Source: Meridianimarinicoccus sp. MJW13
Lineage (GTDB): Bacteria > Pseudomonadota > Alphaproteobacteria > Rhodobacterales > Rhodobacteraceae
Reading direction: 5' to 3'
Length of the DNA stretch: 64,000 nucleotides
NCBI RefSeq assembly: GCF_014901205.1
Contig: NZ_JACNMU010000002.1
Coordinates: 1-64,000, forward strand
In this document: piece after piece, positions 54,098 to 62,706 of the stretch
Layout: the number at the start of each line of letters is the position of its first letter
Numbering within the stretch: position 1 is the first letter of the stretch
Translations under genes and position numbers: made by a program
The notes under the pieces: generated by a model
What the model saw: only the letters and a program-made list of their open reading frames with translations
Databases searched by the model: none
Told to the model about the DNA's origin: nothing

Positions 54098-55366
54098 CTA
54101 GTTGGTGCAGCTGGGCAGGCTGTCGAAGAAATCCGGCCCCACATGCACGGCGGTGGTGATGATCGAGTTGTAATCCCCGCTCAGCACGTTCGAGATTTCG
54201 CGCACCAGTTCGCCCTCGGCGGTCAGCTCGATCACCCGGCCTTCCATCGGGGCCGAAACCAGCCAGTTGCCGTTGGGCAGACGTTCCTGCTGGCCCATGA
54301 TGTAGCTGTCGAATTCGAAGCCCGAGCCCGCGAACTTGTCGCGCACAACGCCGGTGGTCATGTCCATCTCAAGAATGGTCGAGCGCATGCGATGGGTGTT
54401 GTTCGAATAGACGGTGATGGTGCCATCGGGATGGAAATCCGCGTCGTGCTGATGCTCCCACGGGCCGGCCTTGTGCCATTTCAGCTTGCCGGTCTGGCGA
54501 TCGACGACGCCGACAAGGTCGATGGCGCGGTGTGACATGATCAGATCACCGGCCTCGAACTGGGGGAAGGCATCAGCCCAGGCCGCGGGCAGAACCTCTA
54601 CATCGTTGGGATGGATGATGTCGGGGATCTCGTCGGTCTTCGCGTCCATGTTCCAGCGGAAATGCTCGGGGATACGGAAGGCCATCAGGGCGTCGGGGTC
54701 GGGCAGCAGCACGTCCTGCACGAGGTCGATGGATTCCAGCGTCTCGCCGGTGTCGGCATCCACCCGCACCATCTGCTGGTCATGGCCGCCATCCCAGTAT
54801 TTCGACGTCCACGTCCAGAAGCCGCCCAGATCGGGATCTTCGGTCAGCGAATGGTGGTACACCACGTCCGTCCGCCGCCAGATTGGCTCTCCGCAAGCAT
54901 CGAATCGCGCCATCCCGAAGCCATCATCGAAGTTGGCCAGGATCGAGCCGTCGGGCAGGGGCCGCACCGCGTGCACGAATTCCATCTCGGTGCCGCCGTC
55001 GATCACCTTGGAATGGTCGATCTTCCACGAATGCAGCACCGCACCGTTTTCGTCGATCAGGTCGGTGACATAGCCCGGCTCGGGGCTGGCGATGCGGTTG
55101 ATCAGCAGATAGCCCGGCGCGATCTTGTCGGCCTGATGCACCACATAGCGGTCATCGGGCATCCGGGGCGGGCGGCGCAGATAGGTGCCATCGGGCACCA
55201 CGTATCCCGTCGCGCGCCAGGACTTCACCGCCTGTTTGGTGTCGTTCAGCATTTTCCAGGGGGCCCAGTCCTTGTGGGTCGTCCACATGCCCCCAAGGAA
55301 GGCCAGTACACCAACGAGAAACAGGGCAGAGAGAAGAGAAACAAATCGGGACATCAGACCAGCCAC
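54098..55366 (-). CDS. Membrane-anchored arylsulfotransferase-like protein
   Basis: The 422-residue protein has one N-terminal transmembrane segment (SLLSALFLVGVLAFLGGMW) and a periplasmic beta-propeller of the arylsulfotransferase (ASST, PF14269-like) family. Typical repeats are GYLLINRIASPEPGYVTDLIDENGAVLHSW, ILANFDDGFGMARFDACGEPIW, HPNDVEVLP and HDADFHPDGTITVYSNN. Real ASST enzymes use histidines in the propeller centre and a p-nitrophenyl sulfate donor; two histidine-containing loops are here, but activity cannot be confirmed. ATG at 55366 or four codons later are both possible starts. Confidence 0.8.
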   Translation of the reverse strand: MAGLMSRFVSLLSALFLVGVLAFLGGMWTTHKDWAPWKMLNDTKQAVKSWRATGYVVPDGTYLRRPPRMPDDRYVVHQADKIAPGYLLINRIASPEPGYVTDLIDENGAVLHSWKIDHSKVIDGGTEMEFVHAVRPLPDGSILANFDDGFGMARFDACGEPIWRRTDVVYHHSLTEDPDLGGFWTWTSKYWDGGHDQQMVRVDADTGETLESIDLVQDVLLPDPDALMAFRIPEHFRWNMDAKTDEIPDIIHPNDVEVLPAAWADAFPQFEAGDLIMSHRAIDLVGVVDRQTGKLKWHKAGPWEHQHDADFHPDGTITVYSNNTHRMRSTILEMDMTTGVVRDKFAGSGFEFDSYIMGQQERLPNGNWLVSAPMEGRVIELTAEGELVREISNVLSGDYNSIITTAVHVGPDFFDSLPSCTN

Positions 55367-55555
55367 ACCGTGGAAATTTCCCGCAGGGTGAAGGATTGGG
55401 GCGCGAAGTCAACCACGCGCGAGGCGCCTCCCTGACGCAGGGGGCGTTTTGGGGTCAGCGATCCTCGGCCAGACGCCGACCTGGGCTGATCCACCCGCCC
55501 TTGATCTGGCCGCGAATTTGCCTGCATTCTTGGCCCGAAACAGGGGGAGCGCAGC

Positions 55556-56725
55556 GTGGATTTCACATTCAGCACCACAGGCACCATTCGCCAGCAGCGG
55601 GGCGGGGCCGCGCAACTGGGCCGCCTGCTGGCCGACACCCCGGCCACCGCCGGGCTGCGCCGCCTTCTGCTTGTCACCGATCCCGGCATCATGCGGCTGG
55701 ATCTTGCCGGTCCGGCGCTGGCCGATCTGGCAGCCTGCGGCATCGCCGTCACCCTGTTTGACGGTGTCGAACCCGATCCCAAGGCCCAGACCGTGCGGGC
55801 CGCGGCGGATCTGGCCCGTGACTGTGGCGCGCAGGGGGTGATCGGCTTTGGCGGCGGTTCGTCGATGGATGTGGCCAAGGTCGTGGCGTTGCTGGCCCGG
55901 TCGGATCAACCGTTGGAGGAGATCTACGGCGTCGGCATGGCGCATGGCCGGCGTCTGCCGCTGGTGCTGGTGCCCACCACCGCCGGCACCGGGTCCGAGG
56001 TCACGCCGATCTCGATCCTGACCACCGGCACGCAAGAGAAAAAGGGCGTGGTTTCGCCCCTGCTGCTGCCCGATCTCGCGCTGCTGGATGCCATGCTGAC
56101 CCTTGGCCTGCCGCCGGCGATCACCGCCGCCACCGGCGTGGATGCCATGGTGCACGCGATCGAGGCCTATACCTCGGCCAGCCCCAACAACAACCCGATC
56201 TCGCGCCAGTTGGCGGTGCAGGCGCTGACGCTTCTGGGGGCGAACATTCGGACCGCTGTAAAGCAAGGCGCGGACATCGATGCGCGGGAAAACATGGCGT
56301 TGGGGTCCATGCTGGCGGGGCAGGCCTTTGCCAATGCGCCGGTGGCGGCGGTGCATGCGCTGGCTTATCCGGTGGGCAGCCTGTTCCATGTGCCGCACGG
56401 GCTGTCCAATGCCCTGGTGCTGCCGCATGTGATGCGCTTCAATGCGCCCGCCTGCGGTCCGGCCTATGCCGAACTGGCGCCGCATCTGTTTCCCGACATG
56501 GACATGGCCCGCGACAGCCAGGCCATTACCGCCGATCTGATCGCGCGGCTGGCGACGCTGAACACCGATCTGGGCCTGCAACCGGGTCTGCGCAGCGTCG
56601 GCATCGGCGTGGATGATATCGACCGGCTGGCCGGTGACGCCATGAACCAGACGCGGCTGCTGGTGAACAACCCGCGCCCGCTGACGTTGGAGGATGCGCG
56701 GGCGATTTATCGCGCCGCCCTGTAA
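55556..56725 (+). CDS. Iron-containing alcohol dehydrogenase
   Basis: The 389-residue protein is a group III (Fe) alcohol dehydrogenase with the NAD-binding GVIGFGGGSSMDVAKVVA, the PTTAGTGSEVTP loop, and metal ligands in ATGVDAMVHAIEAY and HALAYPVGSLFHVPHGLSNA. It starts with GTG behind GGGGGA. It is directly followed, 98 bases on, by a succinate-semialdehyde dehydrogenase gene on the same strand. This pairing suggests 4-hydroxybutyrate dehydrogenase, but other alcohols are possible. Confidence 0.88.
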   Translation: MDFTFSTTGTIRQQRGGAAQLGRLLADTPATAGLRRLLLVTDPGIMRLDLAGPALADLAACGIAVTLFDGVEPDPKAQTVRAAADLARDCGAQGVIGFGGGSSMDVAKVVALLARSDQPLEEIYGVGMAHGRRLPLVLVPTTAGTGSEVTPISILTTGTQEKKGVVSPLLLPDLALLDAMLTLGLPPAITAATGVDAMVHAIEAYTSASPNNNPISRQLAVQALTLLGANIRTAVKQGADIDARENMALGSMLAGQAFANAPVAAVHALAYPVGSLFHVPHGLSNALVLPHVMRFNAPACGPAYAELAPHLFPDMDMARDSQAITADLIARLATLNTDLGLQPGLRSVGIGVDDIDRLAGDAMNQTRLLVNNPRPLTLEDARAIYRAAL

Positions 56726-56823
56726 ACACGGGATTGCCGACCCCGGCAGTTTCGCTCAGACATGCACTGACGTTCGGGCCAAGACGGCAGATCGCCGGGC
56801 CCACAGACCTGAAGGACATCTCG

Positions 56824-58299
56824 ATGACTCGATCCGCTCTCTCTGACCGCCTGTCCAACCCCGCCCTTTTGATCGAAGCCGGTTTCCTCGCTGGCGAATG
56901 GGTCGCCGAAAGCCAGCAGGGCAATCGCTTCGATGTGACGAACCCCTCGACCGGGGAAGTTCTGGCCTCGCTGCCCGATTTCGGCGTGACCGAAACCCGT
57001 GCCGCCATCGATGCGGCCTACACGGCGCAAAAGGACTGGGCCGCGCGCACCGGCAAGGAACGCGCCGCCGTGCTGCGCAAATGGTACGATCTGATGGTGG
57101 CCAATGCCGATGATCTGGGCGCGATCCTGACCGCCGAGATGGGCAAGCCGCTGGCCGAGGCCAAGGGCGAGATCCTGTATGGCGCCAGCTTCATGGAATG
57201 GTTCGGCGAAGAGGCCAAGCGCATCTACGGCGACCTGATCCCCGGCCACCAGCGCGACAAGCGCATCATGGTGATGAAGCAGCCCGTCGGCGTGGTGGCC
57301 TCGATTACCCCGTGGAACTTCCCCAACGCCATGATCGCCCGCAAGGTGGCCCCGGCGCTGGCGGTGGGCTGTGCCATGGTGTCGAAGCCCGCTGGCGAAA
57401 CCCCGCTGTCGGCGCTGGCCATGGCCAAGCTGGCCGAAGAGGCGGGCGTGCCGGCGGGGGTCTTCAGCGTGGTGACCTCGAAAAGCTCCTCGGCCATTGG
57501 CAAGGAATTCTGTTCCAATCCCAAGGTGCGCAAGCTGACCTTCACCGGCTCGACCGAAGTGGGCCGGATCCTGATGGGCCAATCCGCCGAGCAGATCCAG
57601 AAAACCTCGATGGAACTGGGCGGCAACGCGCCCTTCATCGTCTTTGACGACGCCGATCTGGATGCGGCGGTGGAAGGGGCGATGATCTCGAAATACCGCA
57701 ACAACGGCCAGACCTGTGTCTGCGCCAACCGGATCTACGTGCAATCGGGGGTCTATGACGCCTTTGCCGAGAAACTGGTGGCCGCAGTAGAAAAGATGAA
57801 GATCGGCGACGGCTTCGAGGACGGCGTGACCACCGGCCCGCTGATCGACAAGGGCGCGGTCGAGAAGGTCGAAGACCATATCGCCGACGCGGTGGGCAAG
57901 GGCGCCAAAGTGGTCACCGGCGGCAAGCCGCACGCACTGGGCGGCACCTTCTTCCAGCCGACGGTTCTGACCGGCGTCACCGATCAGATGAAGGTCGCCA
58001 GCGAGGAAACCTTCGGCCCCGTCGCACCGCTGTTCAGCTTCGACACGGTGGATGACGTGATTGCCCAGGCCAATGACACGATCTTCGGTCTGGCCGCCTA
58101 TTTCTACGCCCGCGATCTGGGCCGGGTCTACAAGGTGGTCGAGGCGCTGGAATACGGGATCGTCGGGGTGAACACCGGCATCATCTCGACCGAGGTGGCC
58201 CCCTTTGGCGGCGTCAAGCAGTCGGGGCAGGGCCGCGAAGGCTCGAAATACGGCTGTGAGGACTACCTCGAGATGAAGTACGTCTGCCTGAGCGTCTGA
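56824..58299 (+). CDS. gabD: NAD(P)-dependent succinate-semialdehyde dehydrogenase
   Basis: The 491-residue aldehyde dehydrogenase oxidises succinate semialdehyde to succinate. It has the SSADH-type ITPWNFPNAMIARKVAPALA, the glutamate in MELGGNAPFIVF and the cysteine in NNGQTCVCANRIYV. The adjacent second cysteine (CVC) is the redox-switch pair seen in GabD. The end GREGSKYGCEDYLEMKYVCL is characteristic. It follows the iron ADH gene. A GABA aminotransferase is not present in the window. A GCGGGCGGT/ACCGCCCGC hairpin follows. Confidence 0.93.
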   Translation: MTRSALSDRLSNPALLIEAGFLAGEWVAESQQGNRFDVTNPSTGEVLASLPDFGVTETRAAIDAAYTAQKDWAARTGKERAAVLRKWYDLMVANADDLGAILTAEMGKPLAEAKGEILYGASFMEWFGEEAKRIYGDLIPGHQRDKRIMVMKQPVGVVASITPWNFPNAMIARKVAPALAVGCAMVSKPAGETPLSALAMAKLAEEAGVPAGVFSVVTSKSSSAIGKEFCSNPKVRKLTFTGSTEVGRILMGQSAEQIQKTSMELGGNAPFIVFDDADLDAAVEGAMISKYRNNGQTCVCANRIYVQSGVYDAFAEKLVAAVEKMKIGDGFEDGVTTGPLIDKGAVEKVEDHIADAVGKGAKVVTGGKPHALGGTFFQPTVLTGVTDQMKVASEETFGPVAPLFSFDTVDDVIAQANDTIFGLAAYFYARDLGRVYKVVEALEYGIVGVNTGIISTEVAPFGGVKQSGQGREGSKYGCEDYLEMKYVCLSV

Positions 58300-58325
58300 G
58301 CCGCGCATCGCGCAGATGTGACACC

Positions 58326-58347
58326 GCGGGCGGTAGAAACCGCCCGC
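58326..58347 (+). terminator. Hairpin after gabD
   Basis: GCGGGCGGT-AGAA-ACCGCCCGC forms a perfect 9-bp stem with a four-base loop 27 bases after the gabD stop. There is no T run, so termination strength is uncertain. Confidence 0.45.
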
Positions 58348-58405
58348 ACCGGCCCGTGCCCGTGTTCCCTTGCCTGCCGTGTTGGCCTAGGCAGGCAGGG
58401 CCCCC

Positions 58406-59407
58406 GTGACGGAGACCGCCTTGGACACAGCCCGCAGCCTTTGGACCACCGCCCCCGGCCAGATGGCCCTGCGCACCGAGGATCTGCCCGCGCTGTCGGA
58501 CGGGCAGGTGCGGCTGCGCGCCCTGTGTTCGGGCGTCAGCCGGGGCACCGAGGCGTTGGTGCTGGCCGGAGATGTGCCCGAGACCCTGCACGCCACCATG
58601 CGCTGCCCCGGTCAGGCGGGGGATTTCCCCTTCCCTGTGAAATATGGCTACGCGCTGGTGGGCGAGGTCGAGGATGGCCCGTTCGACCGCCTGGGCCAGA
58701 CCGTGTTCACCCTGCATCCGCATCAGGATCACGCAGTGGTGCCCGCGTCCATGGCGGTGCCGCTGCCCGAGGGTCTGCCGCCCCTGCGCGCGGTGCTGAC
58801 CGCCAATATGGAAACCGCGCTGAACCTGTGCTGGGACAGCGGCGCGGCGCCCGGCGATCGGGTGCTGGTGGTGGGGGCCGGGGTGGTCGGCCTGCTGGTG
58901 GCCGGCCTGATCCGCGACATTCCGGGCACCAGCGTCGTGTTGTGCGACATCAATCCCGCCCGCCGCACGGTGGCCGAGGCGTTGGGGCTGCCCTTCGCGC
59001 TGCCCGAGGCCGTGCCGCAGGATATCGACATTGCCATCAACCTGTCGGCCAGCGGTTCCGGGCTGCAAACCGCGCTGGATGCCGCCGGGCAGGAAGCCAC
59101 GGTCGTCGAGGGCAGTTGGTACGGCAGCCGCGCCACAAGCCTGCATCTGGGCGGCGGGTTTCACCCCCGGCGCCTGACCCTGAAATCCAGTCAGGTTGGC
59201 CATCTGCCGCCCGGCCGCGCCCCGCGCTGGTCCTTCACCCGGCGTCTGCAAACCGCCATGGCGTTGCTGCGCGACCGGCCCGCGCTGGACCTGCTGGTGC
59301 GTCAGACCCTGCCGTTTGCGCAAGCGCCCGAGCGGTTGCCGCCCTTGCTGGCACCGGGCGCTGACGCCCTGTGCCCCGTCCTGATCTATCCCGAAACTGG
59401 AGCCTGA
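58406..59407 (+). CDS. BchC-like medium-chain dehydrogenase
   Basis: The 333-residue MDR-family protein begins with GTG and has an N-terminal CSGVSRGTEALVLAG, reminiscent of BchC-type dehydrogenases rather than classical zinc alcohol dehydrogenases. The Rossmann motif is VLVVGAGVVGLLVAGLIRD. The usual catalytic-zinc Cys-His-Cys set is not evident. It is one base ahead of the divergent PTPS gene and four further genes form a compact cluster, so it probably acts on an intermediate of that pathway. The substrate is unknown. Confidence 0.75.
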   Translation: MTETALDTARSLWTTAPGQMALRTEDLPALSDGQVRLRALCSGVSRGTEALVLAGDVPETLHATMRCPGQAGDFPFPVKYGYALVGEVEDGPFDRLGQTVFTLHPHQDHAVVPASMAVPLPEGLPPLRAVLTANMETALNLCWDSGAAPGDRVLVVGAGVVGLLVAGLIRDIPGTSVVLCDINPARRTVAEALGLPFALPEAVPQDIDIAINLSASGSGLQTALDAAGQEATVVEGSWYGSRATSLHLGGGFHPRRLTLKSSQVGHLPPGRAPRWSFTRRLQTAMALLRDRPALDLLVRQTLPFAQAPERLPPLLAPGADALCPVLIYPETGA

Positions 59408-59408
59408 C

Positions 59409-59813
59409 ATGTTCGCGCTGGAAGTCCGAGACCACATCATGATCGCCCATTCCCTGCCCGGCGAGGCCTTCGGCCCGGCGCAGGGAATGCATGGCGCCAC
59501 CTTCGTCATCGACGTCACCTTCTTTCGGGCCGAACTGACCGAGAATGACATTGTGGTCGATATCGGTCTGGCCGCCGAGGCGCTGAAACGTGCCATCGCG
59601 CCGCTGAACTACAAGAACCTCGACGAATTGGATGTTTTTGACGGCCGCCGCTCCACCACCGAGGTTCTGGCCCATCACATTTTCACCGTCCTGAAGGGCG
59701 AGATTGCCGCTGGCGGGCTGGGCGAGGACGCCCGCGACATCACCCGGATGCGGGTCACGCTGAACGAAAGCCACGTCGCGCGCGCCTGGTACGAGGCGGA
59801 TCTCGACCTGTGA
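59409..59813 (+). CDS. Divergent 6-pyruvoyl-tetrahydropterin synthase/QueD-fold protein
   Basis: The 134-residue protein has the T-fold layout of PTPS/QueD: IMIAHSLPG, MHGATFVIDVTF, VVDIGLAAEALK, LNYKNLDEL, STTEVLAHHIF and VTLNESH. Compared with E. coli QueD, the third zinc histidine (HGH) is Ala30, the catalytic Cys position is Ala24, and the Asp-His pair is Asn67-Tyr68; His14, His28 and Glu120 remain. It is therefore unlikely to perform the normal reaction. Its start is one base after the dehydrogenase stop and its stop overlaps the methyltransferase start (GTGA). Confidence 0.8.
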   Translation: MFALEVRDHIMIAHSLPGEAFGPAQGMHGATFVIDVTFFRAELTENDIVVDIGLAAEALKRAIAPLNYKNLDELDVFDGRRSTTEVLAHHIFTVLKGEIAAGGLGEDARDITRMRVTLNESHVARAWYEADLDL

Positions 59814-60598
59814 GCGGTTTCGATCCGGTCTGGCTGGCATTGCGCGAACCCGCCGACCGGGCGTCGCGCGATGCCGGGTTGATCGAACAGGCGGCGGCGG
59901 GGCTGCGCGGGCAGGACGCGCCGCAGATCTGTGACATCGGTGCGGGCACCGGGGCAGCCAAGCGCGCTTTTTCTCCGGTGTTTCCTTCCGGCTGCCGCTG
60001 GACCTTCGTGGACAATGATGCCGAGGTTCTGGCCGCTGCCCGGCAAGCCTGCGGGCCGGAGGTTGCGCTGCGGCAGGTCGACCTGAGCCTGGAGCCCGCC
60101 CCCTGGCCCGAGGGTTGCGCCCTTGTCACCGCCACGGCGTTCTTCGATCTGGCCGGGGCGGCCTGGGTGGACCGCTTTGCCGCAGCATTGGCACGCGACC
60201 GGCTGCCGCTTCTGGCCTGCCTGACCTATGATGGGGTGATGCGGTTTGACCCTGCGCATCCGCTGGATACGGCGATCACATCCGCCTTCAACCGCCACCA
60301 GCAGACCGACAAGGGGCTGGGCGGCGCGGCGCTGGGACCGAACGCGACGCGCTTTCTGGTGTCGGCGTTGCAGGCGCATGGCTACCGCTGCCGGACCGCG
60401 CTGACGCCATGGCGGCTGACCCCTGCGCACCAGGCTGGGCTGATTGACACGCTGGTCACGGGCATTGCCGGGGCCGCGGTCCAGATTGGCGACATCTCCG
60501 CCGCACAGGCCGAGGTCTGGAGTGCGGATCGCAAGGCCCGACTGTCAGAGATGCAGGTTGGCCATCTGGACCTTTACGCGGTGCCGCCCGCGTCCTGA
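59810..60598 (+). CDS. Class I SAM-dependent methyltransferase
   Basis: The 262-residue protein has the SAM-binding motif ICDIGAGTGAAKRAF, the acidic post-motif WTFVDNDAEVL and the motif IV-like LVTATAFFDLAG. A GTG start overlaps the PTPS stop by four bases, indicating translational coupling. The acceptor is unknown; being within the PTPS-RibD cluster it may methylate a small heterocyclic or polyketide-like intermediate. The 3' end overlaps the convergent RibD-like gene by 25 bases. Confidence 0.82.
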   Translation: MSGFDPVWLALREPADRASRDAGLIEQAAAGLRGQDAPQICDIGAGTGAAKRAFSPVFPSGCRWTFVDNDAEVLAAARQACGPEVALRQVDLSLEPAPWPEGCALVTATAFFDLAGAAWVDRFAAALARDRLPLLACLTYDGVMRFDPAHPLDTAITSAFNRHQQTDKGLGGAALGPNATRFLVSALQAHGYRCRTALTPWRLTPAHQAGLIDTLVTGIAGAAVQIGDISAAQAEVWSADRKARLSEMQVGHLDLYAVPPAS

Positions 60599-61335
60599 TC
60601 CGGCGGCACCAGATCGCAGGCCACAAGGATATCGCCATCGGGAAAGACATGGGTCTTGCAGTCCGGGCGCAGGGCATCTGACAACTTGGCGATGGGCGGC
60701 AACACCACGCCGGGCTGGCCCGAGCCGAGGATCAACTGCCCATAGAGCAAATGCAGGCTGGTGATCTGGCCATCGGCCAGAAAGCGACCCAGCGTGTCCG
60801 CGCCGCCCTCGACCAGCAGCCGGATCAACCCGCGCTGCGCCAGTTCCGTCACCAGACGGTCCGGCGGAATATTGCCACCGGGCACCGCGATCCGCTCTAC
60901 ATGTGCGGGCAGGTCGGGGGCGCCGCCAAAGACCAGCGACCTGGTGCCATCGTCGGCCCAGACCCGCGCGCGGGGCGACACCCGCCCGTTGGGGTCGATC
61001 ACCACCCGCGCGGGGTGGCGTCCGTGGCACAGGCGCACCGTCAGTTGCGGATCATCCGCAAGCGCCGTGCCCGAGCCCACGATCACCGCATCCACCAAGG
61101 CCCGCAGACGATGCAGATGTGCCAAGGCATCGCGCCCGTTGATATATTTCGAATCGCCCGTCTGGGTGGCGATCCGCCCATCCAGCGACAGCCCAAGCTG
61201 CGCGACCACACAGGCGCGGTCCCGCCGGCGCGCCTCGATCAGGGTCGCGAAGGCGTTCCAGAATGCGGGGGTGTCCGCGCGAAGATCGGGATAATCGGTG
61301 CCCTCGATCAGGTCATGCCAAGTCTTGTCCAACAT
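60574..61335 (-). CDS. RibD-type reductase (stand-alone)
   Basis: The 253-residue protein is the reductase half of RibD without the deaminase. Signatures are VVAQLGLSLDGRIATQTGDSKYINGRDALAHLH (start of RibD_C), DAVIVGSGTALADDPQLTVR and LLVEGGADTLGRFL. Such enzymes reduce ribosylamino-pyrimidines or related nucleotide intermediates using NADPH. It is convergent with, and overlaps by 25 bases, the methyltransferase. Together with the divergent PTPS gene it suggests a pathway starting from GTP- or pyrimidine-derived precursors. The product is unknown. Confidence 0.85.
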   Translation of the reverse strand: MLDKTWHDLIEGTDYPDLRADTPAFWNAFATLIEARRRDRACVVAQLGLSLDGRIATQTGDSKYINGRDALAHLHRLRALVDAVIVGSGTALADDPQLTVRLCHGRHPARVVIDPNGRVSPRARVWADDGTRSLVFGGAPDLPAHVERIAVPGGNIPPDRLVTELAQRGLIRLLVEGGADTLGRFLADGQITSLHLLYGQLILGSGQPGVVLPPIAKLSDALRPDCKTHVFPDGDILVACDLVPPDQDAGGTA

Positions 61336-61415
61336 GCGCCGACCCTAACAAGCGCGGGCAGGGAAGGTCATGAAAATCATTCGTGAACAGACTGTAAGAA
61401 ACCCAGGCCGGCGCG

Positions 61416-62531
61416 TCAGGGCAGGGGGCCGGTCTTGTGCAGCGTCACCTTCAGGCCGCCGAAGGCTACCGAAGGGCCCGAGGGCAAGAACGGCAACTCG
61501 GTGGCCCGCGCCAGCCCGCCGTCCGAGGTCACAAGCCCCACCCGCCAGCCAGAAAACCGCGCCGCCAGCGTCTTCCCAAGGCTGCCGTAGAGGCCGAACA
61601 GCAACTTGCGGTTGCCGATGCGCGCGCCGTAGGGCGGGTTGACGATGACCAGACCGGGCGGGCCTTCAGGCGGGGCGATGTCGCTGATCGGTTTCATGTC
61701 GAACTGCACCAGATCGGTGACCCCGGCGCGGGCGGCGTTCGCGATGCTGGAGCGGATGGCACCGGCGTCACGATCGCTGCCGAAACTGCGCGCGTCGGTG
61801 GCCCGCGTCTGCTGGGCGTCGCGCAGCGCCTGCCAGCGTGCGGCGTCGAAACTGGCCAGATCTTCGAAGGCAAAGCTGCGGCTGCGCCCCGGTGCCAGCC
61901 CGCAGGCGATTTCCGCCGCCTCGATCACGAAGGTGCCCGAGCCGCACATCGGGTCCAGAACCGTCTCGTGCCCGTCGTAGCCGCAATCGCGCAGGAACAG
62001 CGCCGCCATGGTTTCGCGCATGGGGGCCTTGCCCACGGCCTCCTTGTGGCCGCGCTTGTGCAAGGCCTCGCCCGTGGTATCGACGCTGAGGGTGACCAGA
62101 TCATCCTCGATTCGGGCCTTCACCGTGATCGCGGCCTCGGCAGAGATTTGGGCGCCCAGTTCTTCGGCGATGGCGCGTTCGATCCGCTGCGTGGCTGCCT
62201 TGGCGTGATAGATGCGCGAGCGTTTGCAGGTGGCCTCGACCCGCACGGGCAGATCGGGGCGCAGCACCTCGGCCCAGGGAAACTTGCGCGCGCGCTTGTC
62301 CAGTTGCGCCAGATGCAGGGCGCGGAAACTTCCGATCCGGGCCAGAACCCGGCCCGCACCGCGCAACTCCAGATTGGCGCGCCAGACCTCGGGCCAGCCG
62401 CCCTGTATGGTCACGCCACCGGGCACCGCATGGGGGCGGTCGAACCCGCGTTCGCGGGCCTCGTCGCACAGCAGCGCCTCAAGCCCCGGTGGGGCCATCA
62501 GGAAGATCTCGAAATTGGGCTCTTGGGTCAT
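61416..62531 (-). CDS. THUMP-domain RNA methyltransferase (RlmL-like)
   Basis: The 371-residue protein has a THUMP domain (residues ~40-150) and a class I methyltransferase domain with LDPMCGSGTFVIEAAEIACGL and the catalytic NPPYGARIG. This is the RlmL/TrmN6 type that methylates guanosine N2 in 23S rRNA or tRNA; the exact site cannot be assigned. The ATG at 62531 fits the homologous start (EIFLMAPPGLEALL); the frame runs 33 codons further upstream. The gene is a single unit. Confidence 0.88.
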   Translation of the reverse strand: MTQEPNFEIFLMAPPGLEALLCDEARERGFDRPHAVPGGVTIQGGWPEVWRANLELRGAGRVLARIGSFRALHLAQLDKRARKFPWAEVLRPDLPVRVEATCKRSRIYHAKAATQRIERAIAEELGAQISAEAAITVKARIEDDLVTLSVDTTGEALHKRGHKEAVGKAPMRETMAALFLRDCGYDGHETVLDPMCGSGTFVIEAAEIACGLAPGRSRSFAFEDLASFDAARWQALRDAQQTRATDARSFGSDRDAGAIRSSIANAARAGVTDLVQFDMKPISDIAPPEGPPGLVIVNPPYGARIGNRKLLFGLYGSLGKTLAARFSGWRVGLVTSDGGLARATELPFLPSGPSVAFGGLKVTLHKTGPLP

Positions 62532-62706
62532 GGGCTTCGCATACCCCGGAACACGGGCGGCTGCGAGGGGCTTGTCAGACCACGCCGAAGCGCGCACCGA
62601 CCTTGCTGTGTGGCGATCCGTGGCCCGCAATCGTGCATGTGCGCCGCTTCGGTGCGCGCTTTCACGCGGTGCCGGGCGGTCTGTAGACGCGCTGCGGGGT
62701 CTGACC

